From Shimazuella alba (GTDB lineage Bacteria > Bacillota > Bacilli > Thermoactinomycetales > Thermoactinomycetaceae): a stretch of 47,106 bases of DNA. The notes below the pieces were generated by a model, which worked only from the letters and a program-made list of their open reading frames with translations, made no database searches and was not told where the DNA came from. Position numbers and translations under genes: made by a program. The DNA is taken from contig NZ_WUUL01000021.1 of the NCBI RefSeq assembly GCF_009831235.1, positions 1 through 47,106 on the forward strand, in the 5' to 3' direction. This document shows positions 1-9,113 of this stretch, piece after piece; the stretch's first letter is position 1; each line of letters starts with the position of its first letter.

Positions 1-29
1 GACCCCAAAATCATATTGGGGTCTTCTTT
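1..29 (+). terminator. Hairpin with T-rich tail at window edge
   Basis: Eight-base arms GACCCCAA and TTGGGGTC enclose a short loop and are followed by TTCTTT on the plus strand. This fits an intrinsic terminator for a plus-strand gene to the left of the window. It is also the outermost of three hairpins in the first 125 bases. Confidence 0.6.
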
Positions 30-60
30 ACATATATAGCAAATGGATTTGTTTATGTTT

Positions 61-125
61 GCCCACCACACATTGCTGTGTAATGGGCTTTCTGTCTCCT
101 ATAAAAGTTTATAGGAGACAGAAAG
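61..125 (-). terminator. Two tandem hairpins after the 53-aa gene
   Basis: Positions 88-105 and 108-125 form a perfect 18-bp inverted repeat with almost no loop, five bases past the stop of the small membrane protein gene. Next to it, 61-65/84-88 (GCCCA/TGGGC) and 68-72/77-81 (ACACA/TGTGT) form a second hairpin with a symmetrical internal loop. Neither has a U-tract on the minus strand, so they may protect the mRNA 3' end as much as stop transcription. Confidence 0.5.
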
Positions 126-129
126 GAGC

Positions 130-291
130 TCAACCACCGAGCAAGAGAACCATTCCAATGATGATCGTTACAGCGCTACTGAGAGCTGTTAGTCCACCAA
201 AAAAGCATCCGCGACCAACACGATTCGTCCTTTTGGTGAGCACAAAACTGCCAATGGAAATAAGTCCACAAATGAGGAAAGCAGAAAGCAT
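130..291 (-). CDS. 53-aa two-helix membrane protein of unknown function
   Basis: A 53-residue ORF starts with ATG at 291, six bases after a good Shine-Dalgarno sequence (AAGGGAG). It reads MLSAFLICGLISIGS at the start and is hydrophobic at both ends (about residues 2-17 and 34-51), with a short basic stretch (KRTNRVGR) between. The likely form is a two-helix hairpin in the cytoplasmic membrane. An extended -10 (TGCTATAAT, 333-325) lies about 35 bases upstream, so it has its own promoter, apart from the mur cluster that ends at 366. I do not recognise the family. The start signal, promoter and following hairpins make it credible despite its size. Confidence 0.6.
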   Translation of the reverse strand: MLSAFLICGLISIGSFVLTKRTNRVGRGCFFGGLTALSSAVTIIIGMVLLLGG

Positions 292-324
292 GTTGTTCTC
301 CCTTGGATAGATTGCACTAGCTCT

Positions 325-333
325 ATTATAGCA
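325..333 (-). promoter_or_regulatory. Extended -10 promoter of the 53-aa gene
   Basis: On the minus strand the sequence TGCTATAAT is a perfect extended -10 element. The -35 region is poor, as is usual for this promoter class. It lies just downstream of murB and drives the small gene at 130-291. Confidence 0.5.
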
Positions 334-365
334 TTGATTCAGTGGTAGTAATCGTTATTAAGAAA

Positions 366-1280
366 TTAAGTATCTTCCCCAACCACTTCAACCTCAGGTA
401 CAAGTGTAACGCCGAACTTTTTTGCAATTGTTTTTCTCGCATGATCGATCAAAGCCAACACATCTCTTGCTTTTGCTTGTCCCAAATTAATAATAAAATT
501 TCCATGAAGTGTGGAAAATTCTGCATCACCAATTCGGTATCCTTTTAGTCCAGCCGCTTCGATCAATCTTCCTGCATGATCTCCTGGCGGATTGCGAAAC
601 GTACTTCCAGCGCAAGGATATTGCAAAGGTTGTGTTTTGCGGCGCCGATCTTTAAAAGACGCGAGGGATTCAGTTATTTGTTTGGCATCTCCTTGTTCTA
701 ATTCAAAGGTTGCACCTGCAACAATCCCATTGATCTCTTCTTGGAGAATGGTCGTGCGATACCGGAAGTGCAAATCTTCGTTGCTTAATTGCAGCCACTC
801 TCCAGTTTCGGTGAGAACTTCTGCACTCTTCAATACTCTGCTGATCTCAGAACCATGGGCACCGGCATTCATATAGACAGCTCCACCGACATTTCCGGGA
901 ATACCGCCAGCAAACTCTAAACCGGTCAAACCCGCTTTTGCTGTTCTGCTCGCCAGCAGTATGGTAGAGTAAGCTCCACCTGCTCTTACTGTAGTACCTT
1001 CTATCTCCAAATAATCAAAAGCATCTTGAAGCTGGAACACGGCTCCACGTATACCACCATCTTTGACCAAAAGATTGGAACCTCTTCCTATCACTCGCCA
1101 AGGAAGTGCCTGTTGATATACTACTTTCATCGCATTCATCAATTCTTCTTTATCAGCAGGCTCTATATAAAAATCCGCAGGACCTCCCACTTTCCAAGTG
1201 GTGTGTCGGGAAAGTGCTTCATTTTGTTTAATATGTGTTACACCATTCTTTTGAAATAGTTCTAATAGATGTCCTTCCAT
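366..1280 (-). CDS. murB: UDP-N-acetylenolpyruvoylglucosamine reductase MurB
   Basis: MurB reduces UDP-GlcNAc-enolpyruvate to UDP-MurNAc with NADPH and FAD in the cytoplasm, the second committed step of peptidoglycan precursor synthesis. The 304-residue length matches the Bacillus enzyme. An FAD-binding domain shows GRGSN at 65-69 and the AGGIPGNVGGAV segment. The substrate domain carries GSTFRNP with the serine that protonates the intermediate, and the C-terminal PEVEVVG supplies the conserved glutamate. ATG 1280 follows an AAAGGG ribosome site. It is the last gene of the mur cluster, 26 bases after murG. In B. subtilis divIB follows at this place; here the cluster ends. Confidence 0.96.
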   Translation of the reverse strand: MEGHLLELFQKNGVTHIKQNEALSRHTTWKVGGPADFYIEPADKEELMNAMKVVYQQALPWRVIGRGSNLLVKDGGIRGAVFQLQDAFDYLEIEGTTVRAGGAYSTILLASRTAKAGLTGLEFAGGIPGNVGGAVYMNAGAHGSEISRVLKSAEVLTETGEWLQLSNEDLHFRYRTTILQEEINGIVAGATFELEQGDAKQITESLASFKDRRRKTQPLQYPCAGSTFRNPPGDHAGRLIEAAGLKGYRIGDAEFSTLHGNFIINLGQAKARDVLALIDHARKTIAKKFGVTLVPEVEVVGEDT

Positions 1281-1306
1281 CGTTCCCTTTCACCATCTTT
1301 CTGCAA

Positions 1307-2425
1307 TTATGAGGGGACATTCGCTGATGCGGCAAGTTGTTCCAGTTCTTCTACGATCAAGGTGGCAGCTTCTGGTCGGCCAAGGGATCTAGCTTGCTCA
1401 CTCATTTTCTTACGTTCTTCTGGATCAAGAATGAGTGCTTCCATTTGATTCCATAAGCTTTCTCCACTGCAATCCCTCTCCAATAACAACCTTGCTGCAC
1501 CCTGTTCTTCTAATACACGAGCATTCGCTTCTTGGTGATTATTTGTTACATATGGGGAAGGGATCAAAATGGATGGCAGCCCTAAAGCCGTCAATTCAGC
1601 TAGTGTTGATGCACCAGCACGTGCTACTACTAGGTCTGTTGTTGCCAGTACATCTGGCATATTATAAACAAAAGGTCTTATATCTAAATTTGGATATTCA
1701 CTCCCATTTATTTTCGAGGTGATATCTTGATAATGCACTTCTCCGGTGACATAAACAAAACGAACACCAGGTAGTGAACTCAATTTAGGAAGCATAGAGA
1801 GTACTGCTTGGTTAATTGCTTTCGCGCCGCGACTACCTCCAAAAATAAGGACAACAGGAACATTTTCTGCGATTCCCAGTGATTCTCTCCCTTTCTGTCT
1901 ATCGGCACGAATCACTTCTGTGGCACGTGGATTTCCAGTGTACACAACTTTTTTTGCACTCGTCAATTGTTTGGAAGTATCCTCCAAGCTCACTGCAACC
2001 ACATCTGCAAAACGAGAAAGAAATTTGGTAGTTAGTCCAAGCACTGCATTTTGTTCGTGAATCATTGTAGGAATGTTTAGTTGATGAGCGGCGAAAACAG
2101 CAGGACCACTTACATATCCACCTGTACCAACCACTACATCTGGCTGAAATTTCTTTATGTATTCTTTTGATTTACTCACTGCACGAATAAATTTACGAAC
2201 TGTATTTACATTTTCCCATGATAGGCTTCGCCTAAAGCCTTGAATCTCAACAGTGAAAAATTGAATTCCTTCTTCTTTTGGGACAATTTTGGATTCCAAT
2301 CCATTATCAGTGCCAATATAACCGATTTCCACACCAGGATGCTTTTCTCGAACTGCGCGAGCAATTGCAAGTGCAGGATAAATATGTCCACCAGTACCTC
2401 CACCGGTAAGTAAGATGCGTTTCAT
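1307..2425 (-). CDS. murG: Lipid II synthase MurG (GlcNAc transferase)
   Basis: MurG moves GlcNAc from UDP-GlcNAc to lipid I at the inner face of the membrane, forming lipid II. The 372-residue protein begins MKRILLTGGGTGGHIYPAL, the N-terminal glycine-rich signature of the GT28 family. The C-terminal half has GGSRGAK and ELTALGLPSILIPSP, part of the UDP-GlcNAc site. A longer frame reaches upstream, but ATG 2425 is preceded by GGAGG at proper spacing and gives the canonical start. It lies 13 bases after spoVE and 26 before murB, in the same operon. Confidence 0.96.
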   Translation of the reverse strand: MKRILLTGGGTGGHIYPALAIARAVREKHPGVEIGYIGTDNGLESKIVPKEEGIQFFTVEIQGFRRSLSWENVNTVRKFIRAVSKSKEYIKKFQPDVVVGTGGYVSGPAVFAAHQLNIPTMIHEQNAVLGLTTKFLSRFADVVAVSLEDTSKQLTSAKKVVYTGNPRATEVIRADRQKGRESLGIAENVPVVLIFGGSRGAKAINQAVLSMLPKLSSLPGVRFVYVTGEVHYQDITSKINGSEYPNLDIRPFVYNMPDVLATTDLVVARAGASTLAELTALGLPSILIPSPYVTNNHQEANARVLEEQGAARLLLERDCSGESLWNQMEALILDPEERKKMSEQARSLGRPEAATLIVEELEQLAASANVPS

Positions 2426-2438
2426 AGGTGTTCCTCCC

Positions 2439-3539
2439 TTACTTTTTAACAAAACGTGATAGATTAAGCAAAATGCCAACAGCTGCTAACGTTAACGTCA
2501 ATGATGAACCTCCATAACTTAAAAACGGAAGAGTGATTCCTGTGACTGGGAATGCTCCAGAGACAACTCCGATATTGATTCCAGCTTGGATCATGATCAT
2601 GGAGGTTACCCCAGCAGCTAATAAACTGTAAAATTGATTAGGCATGGACATCGCCACTCGGTAACCACGCCATATCAGAATGGCAAACAATATAATGACA
2701 CTTCCAGCCCCAACAAAACCGAGTTCTTCTGCCAAAATGGAGAAGATAAAATCTGTATGAGGTTCAGGAAGATATAGATGTTTTTGCCTGCTCATCCCGA
2801 TCCCCAATCCTAGCAGCCCTCCTGGTCCAATAGCAAAAAGAGATTGTATCAGATGATACCCTGCTCCAAGTGGATCTTCCCATGGATTTAAAAATGCAAC
2901 AATACGCTGGATTCGATATGGTGCAGCAAGCACTAGCCCAACAAAGCCAGCTACCCCTATCATTAAAAAACTTCCTAAATGTAGCATTTTCGAGCCAGCG
3001 ATAAAAATAAGGATTAAGCCAGTCCCCATTAAAACGGTTCCAGTTCCTAAATCAGGTTGTAACATAATCAAGCCGAATGCTGAACACAGCAGCAACATAC
3101 TCGGTATAAAACCTTTTTGAAAGTTTTCGATCTCAAAAGAAGATTTAGAAAACCAGCGTGCAAAAAACAATATCATCCCTAGCTTAGTGAACTCAGAAGG
3201 TTGAATACTAAAAGCGCCGATTCCAAGCCAGCTTCTCGCACCATTCCGTAAAATACCAACACCTGGGATTAAGACGACCATTAGCAAGAGAAAACAACCA
3301 ATCAACATAGGTTTTGCAGCGAAATGAAATTTGTTTGGATCTATTTTTGCGATCAAAAACATACAAAAAACACCCAAAGCTGCAAACAATACTTGCCGTT
3401 TTGCAAAGTAAAAACTATCTTCAAAACGGTGATAAGCATAAGCAGCACTTGCACTATAAACCATTGCTACCCCGATGATTAGTAACAAGAAAATAGCAGC
3501 TACAATAAACTTATCAGGGTTTTTAAGACTTCTATGCAT
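2439..3539 (-). CDS. spoVE: SEDS-family lipid II polymerase, SpoVE/FtsW type
   Basis: This is a polytopic membrane protein of 366 residues in the SEDS family (FtsW/RodA/SpoVE), peptidoglycan glycosyltransferases that work with a class B PBP. About ten hydrophobic helices are visible, plus the family motifs PSEFTK and PHTDFIFSILAEELGF. In B. subtilis the SEDS gene between murD and murG is spoVE, needed for spore cortex synthesis. The same position, and the presence of spoVD in this cluster, favour SpoVE over FtsW. I chose ATG 3539, after AGAGGTG, because the upstream extension is not hydrophobic and overlaps murD. Confidence 0.9.
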   Translation of the reverse strand: MHRSLKNPDKFIVAAIFLLLIIGVAMVYSASAAYAYHRFEDSFYFAKRQVLFAALGVFCMFLIAKIDPNKFHFAAKPMLIGCFLLLMVVLIPGVGILRNGARSWLGIGAFSIQPSEFTKLGMILFFARWFSKSSFEIENFQKGFIPSMLLLCSAFGLIMLQPDLGTGTVLMGTGLILIFIAGSKMLHLGSFLMIGVAGFVGLVLAAPYRIQRIVAFLNPWEDPLGAGYHLIQSLFAIGPGGLLGLGIGMSRQKHLYLPEPHTDFIFSILAEELGFVGAGSVIILFAILIWRGYRVAMSMPNQFYSLLAAGVTSMIMIQAGINIGVVSGAFPVTGITLPFLSYGGSSLTLTLAAVGILLNLSRFVKK

Positions 3540-3570
3540 ACGGCAACACCTCTTTTTGGGACTTGCATTA

Positions 3571-4926
3571 TTACAACGTATGCACAGCTTGTTTAAAAAT
3601 GCTTCCCCGTTCTTCAAAAGAGGTATATTGATCCCAACTTGCACATGCAGGAGATAATACCACTATATCTCCGTGACGGGCAACATTGCTTGCTTGATGA
3701 ACAGCATCTATTACATCAGTCGCATGGATGATAGTTGTAACTCCTGCATCTTTTGCTCTATCAGCCATAATAGACGCAGTTTGTCCATAAACCACAGCTA
3801 CTTTTACATGGTCGCGCAGTACTGGAACTAATTCCTGAAAATCAACGCCACGATCCAAACCCCCACCGATCCAAATCAATGGATCGGTAAAGGCCGTTAA
3901 CGCCGTTATTGCTGCTTGAGCGTTGGTAGCTTTGGAATCGTTATAATAACGAACATTCTCTTTGGTTGTTACGAATTCCAACCGATGTTCTACTCCACTA
4001 AACGTCGTTAGGACACTTCGAATTGCAGTTGCGCTCCCTCCTGCAATCAAAGAAATTGCTGTAGCAGCTAGCACATTTTCGAGGTTACGATCACCCGGCA
4101 GAGCTATTTCTTTTACAGGCATAATCGATTGTTCTTGTCCATTTAAACAAGCGATCATTTGGCCATTCCGTACAAACAAACCATTTTCTACTTCATGCTC
4201 AATCGAAAACCATACAATCGTTCCATTTTGCTTACCAGCCACTGCTCTGCATATTTCATTATCGTAATTAAAAACAGCTGTGTCATTACTACCTAGATTT
4301 TGAAATAATTTCGCCTTGCTTGCTACATAATCGTCAATCGTCTGATGGTAATCCAAATGAGCTGGTACAACATTTAAGAGTGCCGCGATTTTTGGGTGGA
4401 ACGTATTTGTCCCTTTTAATTGAAAACTACTAAGTTCCGTTACTAGCCATTTTTTCTCTTCTAAATCGTTTACTACATCGGATAGCGCTCGCCCGATATT
4501 ACCAGCTACCAAAGCAGGTACTTCTGATTTTTTTAACATTTCTCCTACAATGGTAGTTGTTGTTGTCTTTCCGTTAGAACCAGTGATCCCAATGATTGGG
4601 ATATCAATATAATATGAAGCCAGCTCTACTTCTGTAATCACAGGAATAGATTGCTTCACTGCTTTTTGCACTGCCGGATTGCTATAAGGTACTCCTGGAT
4701 TTTTCACAAGCAATGTGCTTGTATCTTTGACAATTTGATCTGTGGAAGGTTGAAAATAAACGGGAATCCCTAGTTGCTCTAGCTCTTTTGCCTCTGGACA
4801 AACAGCACGTTCTTTTCTCTGCTCGAAAACTTCTACTTCAGCACCTAATGTAGCCAAAAATTTTGCTGCAGCTACTCCACTTTTCCCTAATCCAAGCACA
4901 GACACCTTATCGTGTTTTATTATCAT
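3571..4926 (-). CDS. murD: UDP-MurNAc-L-alanine:D-glutamate ligase MurD
   Basis: MurD adds D-glutamate to UDP-MurNAc-L-Ala using ATP in the cytoplasm. The 451 residues show the Rossmann-like N-terminal domain (VLGLGKSG), the P-loop GSNGKTTT at 117-124 of the Mur ligase central domain, and the C-terminal Mur ligase motifs around YNDSKATN and GGGLDRG. Its ATG overlaps the mraY stop by four bases (ATGA), a sign of translational coupling. spoVE follows. Confidence 0.96.
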   Translation of the reverse strand: MIIKHDKVSVLGLGKSGVAAAKFLATLGAEVEVFEQRKERAVCPEAKELEQLGIPVYFQPSTDQIVKDTSTLLVKNPGVPYSNPAVQKAVKQSIPVITEVELASYYIDIPIIGITGSNGKTTTTTIVGEMLKKSEVPALVAGNIGRALSDVVNDLEEKKWLVTELSSFQLKGTNTFHPKIAALLNVVPAHLDYHQTIDDYVASKAKLFQNLGSNDTAVFNYDNEICRAVAGKQNGTIVWFSIEHEVENGLFVRNGQMIACLNGQEQSIMPVKEIALPGDRNLENVLAATAISLIAGGSATAIRSVLTTFSGVEHRLEFVTTKENVRYYNDSKATNAQAAITALTAFTDPLIWIGGGLDRGVDFQELVPVLRDHVKVAVVYGQTASIMADRAKDAGVTTIIHATDVIDAVHQASNVARHGDIVVLSPACASWDQYTSFEERGSIFKQAVHTL

Positions 4927-5963
4927 CGAACAAACACCTCAAGATAAATTCCAACACCAGCTAAGAACAATCCAACACACCAAAATGTTGTTACAACTCG
5001 CCATTCAGACCATCCCGTTAGTTCAAAGTGGTGATGGAGAGGGCTCATCCGAAAAATACGTTTCCCCCTCGTTTTAAACGATAGAACTTGGAGCATAACA
5101 GAAAGTGCTTCTACTACAAATACTCCACCGATTAGGGGAAGCAATAGTTCCGTTTTGGTGATAACAGCTAAGGCTGCAAGACCTCCACCTAAGGCAAGGG
5201 AACCTGTATCCCCCATAAAAACCTTGGCAGGATGAGCGTTAAATACCAAAAACCCTAATAGTGCACCTACAACGGAAATCGCAAAAATAGCTACCGTATA
5301 ATTGCTTTGTACCATACCGATGATGGCATATGCACCATAGGCTACTGCTGCTGTACCTGCGAGTAATCCATCGAGACCATCCGTTAAGTTTACGGCATTT
5401 GATGCACCAATCATCATGATTAAGAGTAAAGGCAAATAGAGCCAGTTTAATTGCAAAGACCAGTCTGTTCCTGGAATATCTACATTGAAAATAAATTTTG
5501 AACCGTTCTCATCGCCCAGTCGAAGGACTCGAACTTCAATTAAAACCCAGAAAAGAACGACACCGATAAACAATTGACCAAGTAATTTTTGACTGGCTGT
5601 CAATCCTAAGCTTCTTTTCATCACTACTTTTATATAATCATCTAAAAAGCCTATAATTCCATATCCAAGAGTTGCAAACAAGAGAAAGAACAAGTCAGAG
5701 TTTACAATTGGTTTTGAATTATTCAATAGAATAAAACTACTAAATGGTAATGCGGTCAGAACCACAGACATGAGAATAATCGTACCACCCATGGTTGGTG
5801 TACCAGCTTTTTTCAAGTGTGCCTCTGGTCCCTCTTCCCTTATACTTTGACCAAATTTTAATCGCTGTAGTGTTGGAATAATCATTGGACCTAGAAGTAC
5901 TCCAATCCCAAATGCTACTGCGAGTGGAATGAGTATAATACGTATATCGATATTTGCCACCAC
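4923..5963 (-). CDS. mraY: Phospho-MurNAc-pentapeptide transferase MraY
   Basis: MraY attaches phospho-MurNAc-pentapeptide to undecaprenyl phosphate, making lipid I. It is an integral membrane enzyme with about ten helices. At 346 residues it is slightly longer than the usual 320-325. Diagnostic motifs include GTPTMGG, the aspartate-rich [31 protein letters not shown] and SPLHHHFE. Two GTG codons in a row (5963 and 5960) are possible starts after AGGGAG. The gene follows murF with one base between. Confidence 0.95.
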   Translation of the reverse strand: MVANIDIRIILIPLAVAFGIGVLLGPMIIPTLQRLKFGQSIREEGPEAHLKKAGTPTMGGTIILMSVVLTALPFSSFILLNNSKPIVNSDLFFLLFATLGYGIIGFLDDYIKVVMKRSLGLTASQKLLGQLFIGVVLFWVLIEVRVLRLGDENGSKFIFNVDIPGTDWSLQLNWLYLPLLLIMMIGASNAVNLTDGLDGLLAGTAAVAYGAYAIIGMVQSNYTVAIFAISVVGALLGFLVFNAHPAKVFMGDTGSLALGGGLAALAVITKTELLLPLIGGVFVVEALSVMLQVLSFKTRGKRIFRMSPLHHHFELTGWSEWRVVTTFWCVGLFLAGVGIYLEVFVR

Positions 5964-5964
5964 T

Positions 5965-7344
5965 CTACGCTCCCTCTACTAATTGTTTCACAATACGATC
6001 TAATCCAGCTTTTCTAGAAGCTTTCACTAAGAGAAGAATATTTTTATTTCCTTCTTGTTTCAGATAGGAAAATGCTTCTTCATTTGATGGAAAATGCTTT
6101 AGTTGTAATTGATTAGGAGAAGCAAGTTTGGCAGCTTCATGTATCCACAATCCTTTTAAACCAACGGTTATCAATCCTGCAAGATTCTTCGAAACAGCAT
6201 ATTCCCCTATTTTCTGATGATAAGTTACTTCCTGTTCTCCTAACTCTTCGACTCCGGCAAGAAGTGCCCATTTTTGTAAATCAGGTTCTATTTCCTCCAG
6301 AATATCTAGAGCAGCATACACAGAAGTTGGACTTGCATTGTATGCATCATTTATAATTTTCATGCCATTACTCGCCTGATTTATTTCTAATCTCATTGAA
6401 GTCGTTGGCACATCGCGTAACCCTTTTGCAATACTCTCTTCTGATAAATCAAGTAAACGCCCAGTCTCTATCGCAAATAGAGCATTTTTCACATTATGTT
6501 TACCTAACAGAGGTAATGTATAGGAATGACCTGTTTTTCTGGATTGAAAAGACCAACCGCTTAAGCCCTTCATCTCGACCATTTCAGGTCCTTCTTCGCA
6601 TTTTTCGTCCCAGCCAATTGCTGTTACATGTCCCCTAAAAGGATTTTGATAAAGCAAAGCTTCATCACCATCTATCAAAAGGGCACCATTTTTTGATAAT
6701 CCATCACAAATTTCTAGTTTTGCCTCGGCGATCTTCTCTCTACTTCCTAAGTGACCAATATGGGATTCACCTATATTTGTGACCATTGCAATATCTGGTT
6801 TTGCTAGTCTTGATAGTTCCAGTATCTCACCGCTATGATTCATGCCCATTTCCAATACAACTACTTCTGTTGTTTCTGGCATTTCCAATATCGTAAGCGG
6901 AAGGCCAATGTGGTTATTAAAATTCCCAACTGTTTTATGCACTTCAAAAGAAGTAGATAAGACGCTTGCAACTAAATCTTTAGTTGTTGTTTTTCCATTA
7001 CTACCTGTGATCGCAACAACTCGACAACAAGTTTCCGTTAAGTAACGCTCAGCCATTTGCTGCAAAGCATGCAGTGTATTGGGAACGATGATAACTGGGA
7101 TAGAGATTTTAGGTAGTGGTCGATCCGCTTGCCATAGGGTAGCTACTGCTCCAGCTTTGACAGCCTGCTTGACAAATGAATGTCCATCAAATACTTCTCC
7201 AATAATTGGAATATACAGATTCCCTGGTGATAAAGTTCGTGTATCTATGGATACTCCAGAAACAGCGAAAGATTCATCTAGCTCACTTTCATACTGGACT
7301 GATCCAGAAACCATCTCTATTATCCAATTTATTCTACGCTTCAT
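5965..7344 (-). CDS. murF: UDP-MurNAc-tripeptide:D-Ala-D-Ala ligase MurF
   Basis: MurF joins D-Ala-D-Ala to the UDP-MurNAc tripeptide, completing the pentapeptide. The P-loop GSNGKTTTK is at residues 114-122, and the Mur ligase family motifs follow ([30 protein letters not shown]). ATG 7344 follows AAGGGTGA and lies inside the last codons of murE, so the two are translationally coupled. In B. subtilis murF is beside ddl, away from the mur cluster; here murF is in the cluster while ddl is near 40 kb. Confidence 0.94.
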   Translation of the reverse strand: MKRRINWIIEMVSGSVQYESELDESFAVSGVSIDTRTLSPGNLYIPIIGEVFDGHSFVKQAVKAGAVATLWQADRPLPKISIPVIIVPNTLHALQQMAERYLTETCCRVVAITGSNGKTTTKDLVASVLSTSFEVHKTVGNFNNHIGLPLTILEMPETTEVVVLEMGMNHSGEILELSRLAKPDIAMVTNIGESHIGHLGSREKIAEAKLEICDGLSKNGALLIDGDEALLYQNPFRGHVTAIGWDEKCEEGPEMVEMKGLSGWSFQSRKTGHSYTLPLLGKHNVKNALFAIETGRLLDLSEESIAKGLRDVPTTSMRLEINQASNGMKIINDAYNASPTSVYAALDILEEIEPDLQKWALLAGVEELGEQEVTYHQKIGEYAVSKNLAGLITVGLKGLWIHEAAKLASPNQLQLKHFPSNEEAFSYLKQEGNKNILLLVKASRKAGLDRIVKQLVEGA

Positions 7345-8821
7345 GCTGTTCACCCTTTATTGCCTCATAAGCGATCTTCCGATCATCAAACGGATACCGT
7401 ACTCCGTTAATTTCTTGATATGTTTCATGTCCTTTTCCAGCAATCAGTACAACATCGCCTGGTTTTGCTTGTTTTAAGGCATGTTCGATAGCAGACTTCC
7501 GATCTACAATCTTTGTGTAATTGGTAGTTTCTTGACCTGAAACCCCCTCCATCATATCTGCAATAATCGCTTCTGGGTCTTCTGTTCTTGGGTTATCAGA
7601 CGTGATGACAGTAAAATCACTATAAGCAGTGGCAATACCTGCCATCAAAGGTCTCTTGCCACGATCCCTGTCTCCGCCACAACCTACCACACAGATCACT
7701 TTCCCTTTGGCAAACGATTTGGCTGTTGTAAGAACATTTTGAAGACTATCCGGGGTATGTGCATAATCTACCAGTACGGTATATGCTTGGCCAGCTTGCA
7801 CGGATTCAAATCGACCATCAACACCTTCTAGATTCTCCAAGCTCTTTTTAATTTGTAACAAAGGAATACCTTCTACTAACGCAACTGCAACAGCCGCTAA
7901 GGAATTATACACATTGAAAGTCCCAAATAAGGGTAAAGATATCGGTACATTTCCTTGAAAAGTCTCTAATTCAAACGATACTCCATCTACTCGGTGTTCG
8001 ATGTTCTTGGCACGAACATCAGCTTCTTTTTTGATGCCATATGTAATTACTTGAGCTGCTGTAATGGTGGCAAAATAATCAGAAGCCTCGTCATCGCTAT
8101 TCAGAACAGCAACTTGGTTCTCCTTCTGTTTGTTCGTGTATTGATTACCTAGCTGACTAAATAAAAGGCCTTTTGCTTCCCGATATTTTTCCATCGTTTG
8201 ATGGTAATCAAGATGATCTTGTGTCAGGTTTGTAAATACAGCAATGTGATAATGAGCTCCTCTGGTTCGCCCCATATGAAGTGCATGAGAGGAAACCTCC
8301 ATTACTGTATAATCAGCCCCTTCATCAACCATTAGTCGGAGACTTTTTTGTAATTCTACTACATCTGGAGTGGTATTTCGTACAGGAATCTCCTTGTCCT
8401 TGATCTTCACTCCGATTGTCCCAATGATCCCTGTCTCCCTCCCTGTGCTTTTTAGGATTTGCTCAATGAGATGGGAGGTAGTTGTTTTACCATTTGTACC
8501 TGTGATTCCAATTAGTTTTAGTTGCTGTGATGGATATTGGTAAAATCGATTCGCAAGAAATGCCATCGCTCTTCTTGTGTCTGGCACTTGAATAATAGGA
8601 ATTGAAGCTTGCACTGGTGTTTCTACCAAGATTGCAGCAGCACCTTTTTCCACAGCTTTATCAACATATTCGTGCCCATCAACGGTAAAACCACGTAATG
8701 CAATGAATAAATCACCTGGTTTTACTTCTCTTGAATCCGTTTCAATACCTGTGATTTCCACATCAGTTGGATCAAGCCATTCTTTTACGTGTAACACATC
8801 TACTAGTTCACTTAATTTCAT
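7334..8821 (-). CDS. murE: UDP-MurNAc-dipeptide:meso-diaminopimelate ligase MurE
   Basis: MurE adds the third residue of the stem peptide. The ATP site GTNGKTTT lies at 108-115. The motif DNPR at 409-412 is the recognised signature of enzymes that add meso-diaminopimelate rather than lysine, so this wall is of the mDAP type. ATG 8821 gives the family start (MKLSELVDVL). The best ribosome site, GGGAGG, is about 12 bases away, longer than usual. It starts the murE-to-murB run of closely packed genes. Confidence 0.95.
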   Translation of the reverse strand: MKLSELVDVLHVKEWLDPTDVEITGIETDSREVKPGDLFIALRGFTVDGHEYVDKAVEKGAAAILVETPVQASIPIIQVPDTRRAMAFLANRFYQYPSQQLKLIGITGTNGKTTTSHLIEQILKSTGRETGIIGTIGVKIKDKEIPVRNTTPDVVELQKSLRLMVDEGADYTVMEVSSHALHMGRTRGAHYHIAVFTNLTQDHLDYHQTMEKYREAKGLLFSQLGNQYTNKQKENQVAVLNSDDEASDYFATITAAQVITYGIKKEADVRAKNIEHRVDGVSFELETFQGNVPISLPLFGTFNVYNSLAAVAVALVEGIPLLQIKKSLENLEGVDGRFESVQAGQAYTVLVDYAHTPDSLQNVLTTAKSFAKGKVICVVGCGGDRDRGKRPLMAGIATAYSDFTVITSDNPRTEDPEAIIADMMEGVSGQETTNYTKIVDRKSAIEHALKQAKPGDVVLIAGKGHETYQEINGVRYPFDDRKIAYEAIKGEQHEA

Positions 8822-8892
8822 TGTTTTGGTAAACCTCCCACTTAGCTTGTATAGAAAACTCGGCAAGCCTACAAGGTGACAACAGAGGCTTC

Positions 8893-8966
8893 GTTACACT
8901 TATAGGAATAAGACAAAATTTATCGATCAAGTGTAACAATAGAAAAACCAGGTTTGGGGGTCCTGG
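8893..8966 (-). promoter_or_regulatory. spoVD-murE gap: inverted repeat and terminator
   Basis: The 292-base gap between spoVD and murE holds two structures. GTTACACTT and AAGTGTAAC form a 9-bp inverted repeat (about 8893-8935), a possible operator or hairpin ahead of murE. At 8948-8966 the arms CCAGG/CCTGG are followed by TTTTTC on the minus strand, as in an intrinsic terminator. Together they suggest that murE has its own promoter and that spoVD is a separate unit, though no strong -35/-10 pair is obvious. Confidence 0.4.
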
Positions 8967-9070
8967 CAGTCATGACACCCATTTTAACATAATTCACGCA
9001 AAAAATCCCTTGACGGAAAGTGACGGAACACCAAACGAATTTTTCAGAATTTCCCATCCAATGACAATAA

Positions 9071-9109
9071 GCCTCCATCAGTTGTGTAGAAACAACGACG
9101 GAAGCTTAT
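9071..9109 (-). terminator. Hairpin just after spoVD
   Basis: Long imperfect arms beginning AAGCTTCC and ending GGAGGCTT form a hairpin five bases after the spoVD stop. The tail is not U-rich. A second hairpin with a T-run lies 100 bases further on. Confidence 0.5.
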
Positions 9110-9113
9110 ATTT

